A DNA stretch of 45,511 nucleotides, from positions 1-45,511 of the forward strand of contig JAGPNC010000001.1 in the NCBI GenBank assembly GCA_018052565.1, in the 5' to 3' direction. Positions 7,817 to 14,477 of the stretch are shown here, piece after piece. The first letter of the stretch is position 1; each line of letters begins with the position of its first letter. Source of the stretch: Candidatus Shapirobacteria bacterium (GTDB lineage: Bacteria > Patescibacteriota > Microgenomatia > 0-14-0-10-38-17). Made by a program: the position numbers and the translations under genes. The notes under the pieces were generated by a model. The model searched no databases. It was not told the DNA's origin and was given only the letters and a program-made list of their open reading frames with translations.

Positions 7817-8579
7817 AGTGAGCATCGACTATAATTTAATTGACTACTCTTCTTATTGGCAGGGTCGACAATACGAAGCAGAAGCGGAAAAAATTGCCCT
7901 TCAAAAACTTTTCTCTTTTCTCCCCAAAAAGAGACAAAAAACTATTCTGGAAATAGGTGCCGGTTTTGGCCGCTTGGCAAACTTTTACGCTCCTCTTTTT
8001 AAGAATGTTATTCTAATTGAACCGTCAGAAAAGCTCTTAAAAGAAGCCAAAGAAAATTTGGCTGACCAAAAGAATATTGTCTTTCTTTTGGGAAAAGGAG
8101 AAGCGCTCCCCCAAGAGAGCCATAGTATTGATGTTGCTTTAATGGTGCGGGTGAGCCACCATCTTAACGATCTTAATCTTGTTCTTGGGGAGATAAATCG
8201 TGTTTTAAAACCAAACGGCTTTCTTATTCTCGAGTTTGCCAATAAAATTCATTTCAAAGCTCGTATCCGCGCTCTGGCAAGGGGAAATTTTTCTTTCTCC
8301 AAAAATTTAGTGCCGCAAGACCAGCGACGGCAAAGCAAAAATGACCCTCAAATCGTTTTCTTAAATCATCATCCCCGGGTTGTCCTTAAAACTCTTTCTA
8401 AAAACAGCTTTAAGGTTAAAAAAATTCTCTCCGTTTCTAACTTCCGGTCCCCATTTTTAAAAAAAGTTATTCCTCAAAGATGGCTTCTTTTTTTAGAAAA
8501 AAATACCCAGGATTTTTTGGCGCCCTTTTGGTTTGGCCCTTCTATTTTCATCTTGGCCAAAAAGAACACTTTTCCCTGA
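7794..8579 (+). CDS. Class I SAM-dependent methyltransferase
   Basis: The 261-aa product has motif I ILEIGAGFGRLANFY (near 52-66) with the acidic end of strand 2 in VILIEPSEKLL. Motif IV is SIDVALMVRVSHHLND, followed by EINRVLKPNGFLILEF. This is the Methyltransf_11 type that methylates small molecules or lipids, so the substrate is unknown. Two GTG starts are possible: 7794, which overlaps the DksA-like gene by 23 bp, and 7818, 1 bp after its stop. The second gives VSIDYNLIDYSSYW and looks more natural, but neither has a clear ribosome-binding site. The C-terminal half (residues 150-261) is unassigned and basic. Confidence 0.88.
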   Translation: MSKRKRSKVSIDYNLIDYSSYWQGRQYEAEAEKIALQKLFSFLPKKRQKTILEIGAGFGRLANFYAPLFKNVILIEPSEKLLKEAKENLADQKNIVFLLGKGEALPQESHSIDVALMVRVSHHLNDLNLVLGEINRVLKPNGFLILEFANKIHFKARIRALARGNFSFSKNLVPQDQRRQSKNDPQIVFLNHHPRVVLKTLSKNSFKVKKILSVSNFRSPFLKKVIPQRWLLFLEKNTQDFLAPFWFGPSIFILAKKNTFP

Positions 8580-8710
8580 TTCCTTCCCCCAAGATAACAG
8601 CAACAAGCTACTACCCCCCCTGCGCAAAACACCTTGATCCTTAGCTTATCTTTTACTTCCGGCTCTTCTTAAGAGTCTCATTAAAGGAGATTTCCCGCGA
8701 CGAAATACTT

Positions 8711-9352
8711 TTAACTTTTAACTTTTAAAGTTTGACTTATCTTCTTTCCCTCCTCAATCTCGGCCATAAATTGATTCACGCCTGCTGCCCAAGAACCATT
8801 AGAAAGAGGCGTATATTTGCTCATGATCTCTTCGGGCGTTCTAAGCCCCTGATTAAAATAATCTTCCCGTAGCCCCCGCGCGACGGTCTCAATCGCTTCT
8901 TCCCAGCTTGAGAAGCCGAGCGTCCCCCGACTATGAATTCCCCATCCCCAAGCATTGTAAGAACCAGCGGGAATTTTTTTGCCTAAATTTGATTCTTGTT
9001 GGGCAATTGCTACCAAAAGCCTATAGTCAATATCATACTTCTGCGACACCGCAAAAATATAATCGGCATAAGGTTCAAGAGGCGAATGATAATAAGCTAA
9101 GTATTGACGCAACAATACTGGTCGGGCATCAACGCCACGAACTTCAAAAGAAAGATTGCCACCTGTAGGAGGAAGAGCCGCATAAAGCCGCAACAAAGAG
9201 AGCGGGACGGTGGTTTCCTCTGCCAGTAATTCGCTACTATTCGCCTGTTGGCCCAAAAGCCAAAAAGAAGAAAAAAGCGCCACCGGCGAAAAGAGCAAAA
9301 ACATCACCATCAAAAGCAGTTTGCCCCACCAATACCCTTTTAATTTATTCAT
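8711..9352 (-). CDS. Membrane-anchored lysozyme-like / glucosaminidase-type murein hydrolase
   Basis: The 213-aa protein has an N-terminal transmembrane segment (residues 10-33), so the catalytic domain is likely outside the membrane. From about residue 95 it shows a lysozyme-fold pattern: DYRLLVAIAQQESNLGKKIP with the probable catalytic Glu in QQESN, then YNAWGWGIHS, SSWEEAIETVARGL and the WAAGVNQFMAEIE helix. This resembles the Flg_J/glucosaminidase or SLT-like superfamily, which cleaves the glycan of peptidoglycan. It stands alone on the reverse strand between forward genes. Substrate linkage (muramidase or glucosaminidase) cannot be decided from the sequence. Confidence 0.78.
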   Translation of the reverse strand: MNKLKGYWWGKLLLMVMFLLFSPVALFSSFWLLGQQANSSELLAEETTVPLSLLRLYAALPPTGGNLSFEVRGVDARPVLLRQYLAYYHSPLEPYADYIFAVSQKYDIDYRLLVAIAQQESNLGKKIPAGSYNAWGWGIHSRGTLGFSSWEEAIETVARGLREDYFNQGLRTPEEIMSKYTPLSNGSWAAGVNQFMAEIEEGKKISQTLKVKS

Positions 9353-9539
9353 AAAGCCTATCTTTCTAAACTTTAATAAAACAGAAAGTATTTGTCAAGC
9401 CCGTCCCGCCGTTTCAGAAGATAAATGATGATTGGCCGTTTTCTCAAACTGGCAGGAAAGATGTCAGCTGCCAACATTTGCTAACAGCAACAGCAGGGTT
9501 GCCATTTCCGGGAAAATAAGTTAAAATAGCCCTTATTAC

Positions 9540-9665
9540 ATGGGTAAAAGACAAGGGGAAAATAGACTATCGCCAAAGAAAGCGGGAAAAGAGGCGTTAC
9601 TTAAAACGGCCTTTTTCCGCCCTCAGCCAAAGAAAATCTTCCGAGTTAGTCAGCACCGAGTTTAA
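9540..9665 (+). CDS. Small basic hypothetical protein (41 aa) upstream of trigger factor
   Basis: An ATG at 9540 opens a 41-codon frame rich in Lys and Arg (starts MGKRQGENRLSPKKAGKEAL, ends FRVSQHRV) and stops 13 bp before the trigger factor ATG. A TAAAAT -10-like word lies at 9523-9528, 11 nt before the start. There is no Shine-Dalgarno site. Composition is similar to small ribosome- or nucleic-acid-binding proteins, but no family is recognised. It occupies an otherwise empty gap of about 325 bp. It could be chance; conservation upstream of tig in relatives would decide. Confidence 0.35.
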   Translation: MGKRQGENRLSPKKAGKEALLKTAFFRPQPKKIFRVSQHRV

Positions 9666-9678
9666 TTAAGCCTTTCTT

Positions 9679-10536
9679 ATGGCGCAAATTAATTTAAACA
9701 AACTTCCGGACAATAGCTTGGAAATCATCGTTAAAACTCCTTGGGAGGAAATTGAGAAGGAATACCAAAAAACGCTTGAAGAAATTCAAAAAGAAGCTAC
9801 CCTTCCCGGCTTTCGCAAAGGCAAGGCTCCCAAAGCGCAAGTAGAAAAATCAGTCGGCAGAGAAAAAATTTATCAAGAGGTAATTGAGCAGTTGGTACCC
9901 CGCCTTTATCAAGAAGCGGTAATAAATCAAAAAATTAACCCCATCGTCAGCCCTAAGGTAGAACTCATCTCGGCCCAAGAAGGAAAAGACTGGGAAATAA
10001 AATTTACTACTGCCGAAAAACCAGAGGTTAACTTGGGAAACTACCAAGAAGAAGTTAAAAAAATAAACGCCAAGGGGAAAATCTGGACGCCAGAAAGCGA
10101 GGAGAAAAAAAAGCCAGAAGAAAAAGAGGAAGAAGAGAGAAAAAAGCTTGACCAAATTATAGAAACACTTTTAAAAACAAGCCAAGTAACCCTGCCCGCT
10201 ATTCTATTGGAAAATGATGTTAACCAAAAACTTGCCGGTTTAATCGAAAAAACCGAAAAATTAGGCCTTACCCTAGAGCAGTATCTGACCTCGGTGGGGA
10301 GAACAGCCGAAGACATTCGTCAGGAATACCTTGAAGAAAGCCGAAAGAGCTGGCAGCTGGAACTGGTCTTGGCAAAAATTGCCGACGAGGAAAAAATCAC
10401 TGTTAGCGAGGAAGAAATTGACCAATTCATCAACCAAGCGCCGCAAGAGGATCAAAAAAGTCTTGGCCAAAAACGCTATCTCATCGCCGCCATATTAAGA
10501 CAACAAAAAACCTTAAATCTTCTGAAAGATTTTTAA
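9679..10536 (+). CDS. tig: Trigger factor lacking the PPIase domain
   Basis: The 285-aa protein has the N-terminal ribosome-docking domain with the signature GFRKGKAPK (about residues 41-49) in place. After LGNYQEEVKKI (about residue 120) it passes through a charged lysine/glutamate linker (130-155). It continues straight into the C-terminal chaperone arms (QVTLPAILLENDVNQKL, LEQYLTSVGRTAEDIRQEY). The FKBP-type peptidyl-prolyl isomerase insert of about 100 aa, usual in the roughly 430-aa protein, is absent. Holding of nascent chains at the ribosome exit does not need that domain in studied trigger factors. It was probably reduced together with the other trimmed translation proteins here. Confidence 0.92.
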   Translation: MAQINLNKLPDNSLEIIVKTPWEEIEKEYQKTLEEIQKEATLPGFRKGKAPKAQVEKSVGREKIYQEVIEQLVPRLYQEAVINQKINPIVSPKVELISAQEGKDWEIKFTTAEKPEVNLGNYQEEVKKINAKGKIWTPESEEKKKPEEKEEEERKKLDQIIETLLKTSQVTLPAILLENDVNQKLAGLIEKTEKLGLTLEQYLTSVGRTAEDIRQEYLEESRKSWQLELVLAKIADEEKITVSEEEIDQFINQAPQEDQKSLGQKRYLIAAILRQQKTLNLLKDF

Positions 10537-10564
10537 AAAACTTGCAAAGCACCAAAGCTTATAG

Positions 10565-10570
10565 TAGAAT
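10565..10570 (+). promoter_or_regulatory. Predicted -10 element upstream of the 206-aa hypothetical gene
   Basis: TAGAAT within TTATAGTAGAATAGC ends 9 nt before the ATG at 10580. A second TATAAG overlaps the last bases before the ATG. As at rpmE, transcription would start a few bases from or at the start codon, and no Shine-Dalgarno site is present. Confidence 0.4.
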
Positions 10571-10579
10571 AGCTATAAG

Positions 10580-11200
10580 ATGAAAAGTCAGACTCAGAGC
10601 CAGAAAATAACAAGCAATACTTTAGGCGAAGAACTAAGAAGAACTCTCCGGGAAGAGATAGCACAAAACTTCCCCCGTGAGTTTGTGGCGCAATTTCAAG
10701 GAGAAAAAAAAGCATCGCAAGAAATTTTCCCTGGCCAAAGCATTTGCCCAACCGAAAATCAAGAAAGTGGCAGTCAAGAAAAAAGACCCCCCTTTGCTTT
10801 CCCTTTTTATCGGGAAAGCCAAAAAGAATCCTTACATGTTCTACAAGAAAGTGCTGCAGAGATTAACAATAAGATGGGGGTCGAAGCCTTAAAAAGAGAA
10901 ATAAAAGAAGAAGTAGAAAAAATAAAAGAGACGTGCACAGGGTTGAGCCAAGAGCTCGACAACACCGCCGCTCAGGAAAACCTCTTGCCAACCCCCCCTA
11001 GCCGTAATCTTTTTTCTTTCTTAGAAAATCTTTTAAAAACCCTACGGGCATTACGGGAAAAAATTGAAGATAGCCAAGTGTGGCTCGCCGCTTCGGCCCA
11101 AAGACAAAGCCGGCGTAATTTCTTTTGGGGACAAGTTAAAAAATCCGGCAGCAAATTCCTTCTTTCTTCCGATCGCACCCCCGCTACCCAAACGGGATAA
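10580..11200 (+). CDS. Conserved-looking hypothetical protein, coiled-coil, possibly DUF5660-like
   Basis: The 206-aa soluble protein has no signal sequence. The N-terminal half has an acidic helical start (LGEELRRTLREEIAQNFP), a linker, then a predicted coiled coil at about 95-125 (KREIKEEVEKIKETCTGL) and another helix at 150-172. The C-terminus is RRNFFWGQVKKSGSKFLL followed by SSDRTPATQTG. That ending reminds me of the DUF5660 group reported in candidate-phyla genomes, but this is from memory and unverified. No enzymatic motif is visible. It follows tig by 43 bp and appears to have its own promoter. Confidence 0.65.
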   Translation: MKSQTQSQKITSNTLGEELRRTLREEIAQNFPREFVAQFQGEKKASQEIFPGQSICPTENQESGSQEKRPPFAFPFYRESQKESLHVLQESAAEINNKMGVEALKREIKEEVEKIKETCTGLSQELDNTAAQENLLPTPPSRNLFSFLENLLKTLRALREKIEDSQVWLAASAQRQSRRNFFWGQVKKSGSKFLLSSDRTPATQTG

Positions 11201-11244
11201 AATTTTCCCCACGTCAAAAGAGTTACTATAACTATAGCGGCAAG

Positions 11245-11349
11245 ATGAGACTAACCACCCCGGCAAGGGAAAAGTTGCTAAATTGTTGGGTTTCTCCGGT
11301 TGATTCGCTGTGGGCAAAAAACAAAATAACCAAAATGGTTGTGACATAA
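11245..11349 (+). CDS. Possible 34-aa small protein ending in a large palindrome
   Basis: An ATG at 11245 opens 34 codons (starts MRLTTPAREKLLNCW, ends KITKMVVT). Upstream, TACTATAACTATAGCGGCAAG places -10-like words about 7-15 nt from the ATG, the same geometry as the leaderless-looking promoters at rpmE and 10580. The TAA stop falls inside the 42-bp palindrome at 11339. No family is recognised and the evidence is weak; this may be an untranslated short RNA region instead. Confidence 0.25.
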   Translation: MRLTTPAREKLLNCWVSPVDSLWAKNKITKMVVT

Positions 11350-11380
11350 AATTGAGCGATCGCTCAATTTTATGTCACAA
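11339..11380. repeat. Perfect 42-bp palindrome, no loop
   Basis: The left arm TTGTGACATAAAATTGAGCG plus A is followed at once by its exact reverse complement, centred on GCGATCGC. There is no mismatch and no spacer. No T-run follows on either strand, so it does not look like an ordinary terminator. It lies 111 bp upstream of tRNA-Val. It could be a cruciform-forming site, a dimeric protein operator or a resolution/termination site. Confidence 0.9.
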
Positions 11381-11480
11381 GGGGAAGAAACCTAATTTTC
11401 ATCAGCACAGCGGCTACGGTCGCCCCGCAGTACTTTAACAATTTAACCACCAAACAATTTAAATATGTTAGAATAATAAC

Positions 11481-11486
11481 TATAAT
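11481..11486 (+). promoter_or_regulatory. -10 element of the tRNA-Val promoter
   Basis: A consensus TATAAT lies 5 nt before the first base of the mature tRNA, preceded by TTAGAATAATAAC. No strong -35 is seen. The short distance means transcription starts at or almost at the tRNA 5' end, leaving little or no leader for RNase P. Confidence 0.6.
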
Positions 11487-11491
11487 TTCAG

Positions 11492-11565
11492 GGGCAGTTA
11501 GCTCAGTTGGCTAGAGCATTCGCTTGACATGCGAAAGGTCACAGGTTCAAGCCCTGTACTGCCCA
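11492..11565 (+). tRNA. tRNA-Val (anticodon GAC)
   Basis: The acceptor stem GGGCAGT pairs perfectly with ACTGCCC. The D stem is GCTC/GAGC. The anticodon stem TTCGC/GCGAA encloses the loop TTGACAT with anticodon GAC, reading GUC/GUU. The T arm is ACAGG-TTCAAGC-CCTGT. The discriminator base is A, and the genome continues CCT, so the 3' CCA is not encoded and must be added by nucleotidyltransferase. Confidence 0.97.
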
Positions 11566-11624
11566 CCTCGTTATTTAGTATTATGTACCAAATGGCAGGG
11601 ACATAATTCTTTAGGATAGAATAT

Positions 11625-11730
11625 CGTCATTTTGAGGAAACGAAGCCTCCGCTTGAAGCGGGGCAAAGTGACCGAAGAGCCCCCCCTTAAAAAATCCTTC
11701 CCCTTCGCTTCGCCCAGGTTCAAGATGACG
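11625..11730. repeat. Imperfect inverted repeat beginning CGTCAT and ending ATGACG
   Basis: CGTCATTTTGAGG at the left faces CAGGTTCAAGATGACG at the right, with GAAGCCTCCGCTTGAAGCGGGGC and TTCGCTTCGCC inside. This resembles a widespread family of dispersed bacterial hairpins with GTCAT..ATGAC ends and ATCCTTCGCTTCG inside. It is non-coding. It lies between tRNA-Val and the accessory locus and may be an insertion hot spot. Confidence 0.6.
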
Positions 11731-11820
11731 AAGCTACTTATGATGAAAGATTATATTCCAACCACATAGCTTAATGCTTTATTTCTACTGCCGCGATCCA
11801 GTTATGCCGAATACGACCGA

Positions 11821-12003
11821 GAACTTAAGAAAGTTAAGAAAGCCAAAGGATTTTTCTAGGAAAAATTAGCGAGGTTAACCAATGCCCCAACAATACAATT
11901 ATTTATTAAAATTGAGAATAGTAAAAACCAAAATCAAACGCTTAATGTTCTTAAGAAAATCGCGAAAGACTTGGGTGTTTTAATTGATGATTTAATAAAA
12001 TAA
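11821..12003 (+). pseudogene. XRE-type helix-turn-helix regulator remnant, copy A
   Basis: In one frame the sequence reads ELKKVKKAKGFF, a TAG stop at 11857-11859, then EKLARLTNAPTIQLFIKIEN and TLNVLKKIAKDLGVLIDDLI up to a TAA at 12001. This is the layout of small XRE/Cro-type DNA-binding antitoxins or regulators (KxSQExLARL...IKIExG...PTLxxLxKIAKxLGVSxDDLI) with the SQ pair replaced by a stop and the N-terminus lost. The part from 11882 onward is repeated at 14309. It ends 15 bp before the DUF2330-like gene. Confidence 0.7.
11882..12000 (+). repeat. 5' cassette repeat H, copy A
   Basis: About 119 bp starting ATGCCCCAACAATACAAT and ending in TTAATAAAA. It is near-identical, with only a handful of substitutions, to 14309-14427. 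It covers the C-terminal half of the XRE remnant. Each copy lies directly before an unrelated secreted or membrane protein gene. Confidence 0.9.
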
Positions 12004-12018
12004 TCGTAAAATAAAACT

Positions 12019-13860
12019 ATGAAAAAAATATCAAATCTCATCACGTTATCGTTAATTATATTTTTAGCGGTATTTTCTTTTATCCCCAAATCAGTATTAG
12101 CAGACGGTATGGTGGTTATACCTGATCCTTACTCAGACAGATGGGATTATTCAAATGAAAGCAACCAGCAAGCGTTTATCAATTATGATGGGGATTTGCA
12201 AAAAATGATTATCAGTGTTGGACTTGAGGGAGAACACAGCAAGGAAGTTGTTTGGCTTTTCCCGGTTCCTGCCGACCCAAATAAAGTTGCGATTGATGTT
12301 TTGGAGAGCCTACCTAGATTAAGCGGAGAAGAAATTTCAGGAAAAGCAAGATCTAACCTTGATGATAAAACAGAGTGGTTACAGATGACACAGCTTTATA
12401 CAATACCGCTTGTCTCGGCCTATGAAACACGCAAGGTAGCGAGCGAAAATGTAAATAAAGCTTTTGACGCACCACAAGGAATTAACGGGATGAGAGAACC
12501 TGATGTTATAGTTTATGAACACTTAGACAAAGAGGGGATTTCTTCGGAAATAATTACGGCAAAAACGGCCAACGGTTTATATGATTATCTAAAAAGAAAG
12601 GGGCTCAAAATTGAGATTGGTTCAATTCCAGTTCTGAATAATTATATTAGTAAAGATTATTCTTTTGTAATCTCGTGGATTACTCCTCAAACAGCATCTG
12701 TTGATAGGAATGAAATTGAAACCTACTTAAATAATTACCTACTAAACCATTATGATAATAAATTGGGAAGGCTAATCGACACATTCTTCGAAACCCATCC
12801 TCAATTAAAGGATCAAACTTCACGCTTTTCGGCTATTGATACGAACCCAGCTTTGAAAGAAGAACTAATAACGCAAATAGAAAATACAATTCAAGAAGAT
12901 CCATTACTACTGCCAAGAGCTCCGACCAAAAATCAGTGGGGCATTTTCGTCACCTTTCCAACACGAAATATCTATTATCCGCTACTTCCCACAAGCGTAT
13001 ATGGAAGCAAAACTGTTCCAACCACAATAAGAGTGATTGGGCATGTTTCACCGAAAATATTTCAGGACATAAAAAGTTATACCAAAACCGAATATTATGT
13101 TGATGGCCACGCCAGTTTCGCCGATGACATAAAAAACTTTTATGACGGACAGAGCAAAGAAATTAAATACACAAAGGTAGAAATCAACGCACCGTCAAAA
13201 TTCCTAACTGATGACTTATGGATCAGCAATTCTACGCCTATAAAAACTTACTACTCAACATTTTTTGCTAAATATCCTGCAACTAGTGCGATACTTTTAC
13301 TAATTATAAGTTCGTTAATAGCTGGAGTTTTGGTAGGTTGGATTATTTTTAAGTCATTAAGAAAAAATATGTTTAAGCTGGGGCTCGTTGGACTATCCAA
13401 CTGTTTGTCAATTCTGGGCTTATTGATAACAACCGTTCTTATCAGCACAAAAGAAAAAGATGAAGACATCAAGCCAGTGCTCACTGAAATAGAACAAAAG
13501 GGTTATGTCTGGAAAAGGAAGCTCGCGGCTATTCTATTAGTGGCCGACTCGCCATTTTTATTAATTTCCTTTCCTAGTCTAATCGAAGAATTGGTAGATT
13601 CATTTGGTCCGGGTTATTTCTACGCGACAGAACAGCTCACATTAGTATTAGTTTTAGTCGCAGTATTGATATTTTCTCTAATAATCAAAAGAGTAAGGCC
13701 GGAAGACAAAAATTTGTTTGAGCAGCTTAAATTAAACAATTATTCATCGTGGTCATTTCAGCCGAAAGATAGAGCAAAAATTATATTTGTTCCCCTCTTT
13801 TCAGTTTCTTTCCTGGGAATTTCCTGGTTGTTAGTCAAATTAGTTGGGCTTACGGTTTAG
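12019..13860 (+). CDS. DUF2330-like secreted/membrane protein
   Basis: The 613-aa product has a cleavable-looking signal peptide (residues 1-28, ending VLADG), then a long exported region. Its start, DGMVVIPDPYSD with NQQAFINYDGDLQKMIISV and VVWLFPVPADPNKV, has the pattern of DUF2330 (an exposed DGMM..P start, an IFYDG-type core and the WxxPVP motif). From about residue 418 there are five hydrophobic segments (e.g. AILLLIISSLIAGVLVGWII), so the C-terminus is an integral membrane domain. Function is unknown. It lies between repeat H (copy A) and repeat R (copy 1), the same frame of repeats that flanks the serpin gene, pointing to acquisition as a cassette. Its AT-leaning base use differs by eye from thrS downstream. 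Confidence 0.7.
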   Translation: MKKISNLITLSLIIFLAVFSFIPKSVLADGMVVIPDPYSDRWDYSNESNQQAFINYDGDLQKMIISVGLEGEHSKEVVWLFPVPADPNKVAIDVLESLPRLSGEEISGKARSNLDDKTEWLQMTQLYTIPLVSAYETRKVASENVNKAFDAPQGINGMREPDVIVYEHLDKEGISSEIITAKTANGLYDYLKRKGLKIEIGSIPVLNNYISKDYSFVISWITPQTASVDRNEIETYLNNYLLNHYDNKLGRLIDTFFETHPQLKDQTSRFSAIDTNPALKEELITQIENTIQEDPLLLPRAPTKNQWGIFVTFPTRNIYYPLLPTSVYGSKTVPTTIRVIGHVSPKIFQDIKSYTKTEYYVDGHASFADDIKNFYDGQSKEIKYTKVEINAPSKFLTDDLWISNSTPIKTYYSTFFAKYPATSAILLLIISSLIAGVLVGWIIFKSLRKNMFKLGLVGLSNCLSILGLLITTVLISTKEKDEDIKPVLTEIEQKGYVWKRKLAAILLVADSPFLLISFPSLIEELVDSFGPGYFYATEQLTLVLVLVAVLIFSLIIKRVRPEDKNLFEQLKLNNYSSWSFQPKDRAKIIFVPLFSVSFLGISWLLVKLVGLTV

Positions 13861-13903
13861 AAATTTTTGGTGACTTTCCAGTAATGCTGACACAAAATTC
13901 GGT

Positions 13904-14094
13904 GGCAAGAAACGAGAGTGGGCAAAAATTCCTTCCCCCCCAATTTCTTTCCTTTTTGCCTGCACGAGCGTTCAGTTTGGCGCACACCTGCCCGCCGAAT
14001 CCTTGGCGCAGGCAGGAAACGCGCCTGTTAGTTCCGTTTAAAAAAGGTTCGGATCTCATCAAATAATCGCACTAAAAAAACATCAAGCATTTGG
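13904..14094. repeat. 3' cassette repeat R, copy 1 (191 bp)
   Basis: It begins GGCAAGAAACGAGAGTGGGC and ends AACATCAAGCATTTGG. It is matched base for base over 191 bp by 15818-16008 with about three substitutions. Inside is an imperfect hairpin, CCTGCCCGCC-GAATCCTT-GGCGCAGGCAGG. It lies 43 bp after the DUF2330-like gene. Confidence 0.95.
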
Positions 14095-14109
14095 CGCCAA
14101 ATATCATGT

Positions 14110-14305
14110 ATAATTAAAATTTCAAAATTCAAATATTAGATAGTAAACCTGCCTGCGGCAGGCAGGACTATATGGCAAATGTTAAATCTTTTTAAAAGCT
14201 TAAAAGCACTTTAAGGTTTTGAATTTTAGGTTGTCCCGCCATGGGGGATCCCACTATGGCAGTGGTAGTTTTAACATTTGCCATTTACGTTTTGAATTTT
14301 TAATC
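14110..14305. repeat. Intergenic inverted repeat between the two cassettes
   Basis: AT-rich arms (TGGCAAATGTTAAATC facing TTTTAACATTTGCCATT) enclose GC palindromes CCTGCCTGCGGCAGGCAGG and GTCCCGCCATGGGGGATCC. It is the same family as elsewhere in the window. It separates repeat R copy 1 from repeat H copy B. No gene is seen. Confidence 0.6.
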
Positions 14306-14308
14306 TTT

Positions 14309-14427
14309 ATGCCCCAACAATACAATCATTTATTAAAGTTGAGAATAGTAAAAACCAAAATCAAACGCTTAATGTTCTTAAGAAAATCGCGAAAGACTTG
14401 GGTGTTTTAATTGATAATTTGATAAAA
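14309..14427 (+). repeat. 5' cassette repeat H, copy B
   Basis: This is the second copy of the 119-bp repeat at 11882-12000. Differences include ATTATT to ATCATT, AAATTG to AAGTTG and TTTAATA to TTTGATA. Similarity stops abruptly at ATGCCCC on the left, where copy B adjoins an unrelated intergenic repeat. Confidence 0.9.
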
Positions 14428-14430
14428 TGA
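14311..14430 (+). pseudogene. XRE-type helix-turn-helix remnant, copy B (C-terminal fragment)
   Basis: In frame it reads APTIQSFIKVENSKNQNQ then TLNVLKKIAKDLGVLIDNLI to a TGA at 14428. This is the second half of the XRE domain with no start and no DNA-recognition helix. It is coextensive with repeat H copy B and ends 47 bp before the serpin ATG. It is almost certainly not a functional protein. Confidence 0.65.
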
Positions 14431-14477
14431 GAAAAAACATAAACAAGGTTAAAAAATAACCTAAATTTTTTAAGAAT

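Noticed and set aside
13850-14062. Reverse ORF through repeat R containing an LRQGFGGQ-like peptide
   Set aside because: It is the translation of the GC-rich hairpin in repeat R, which recurs in R copy 2; no start signal or conserved domain.
13904-14094. Repeat R as an integron attC site
   Set aside because: No convincing RYYYAAC/GTTRRRY pair or bulged attC stem was found, and no integron integrase is in the window.
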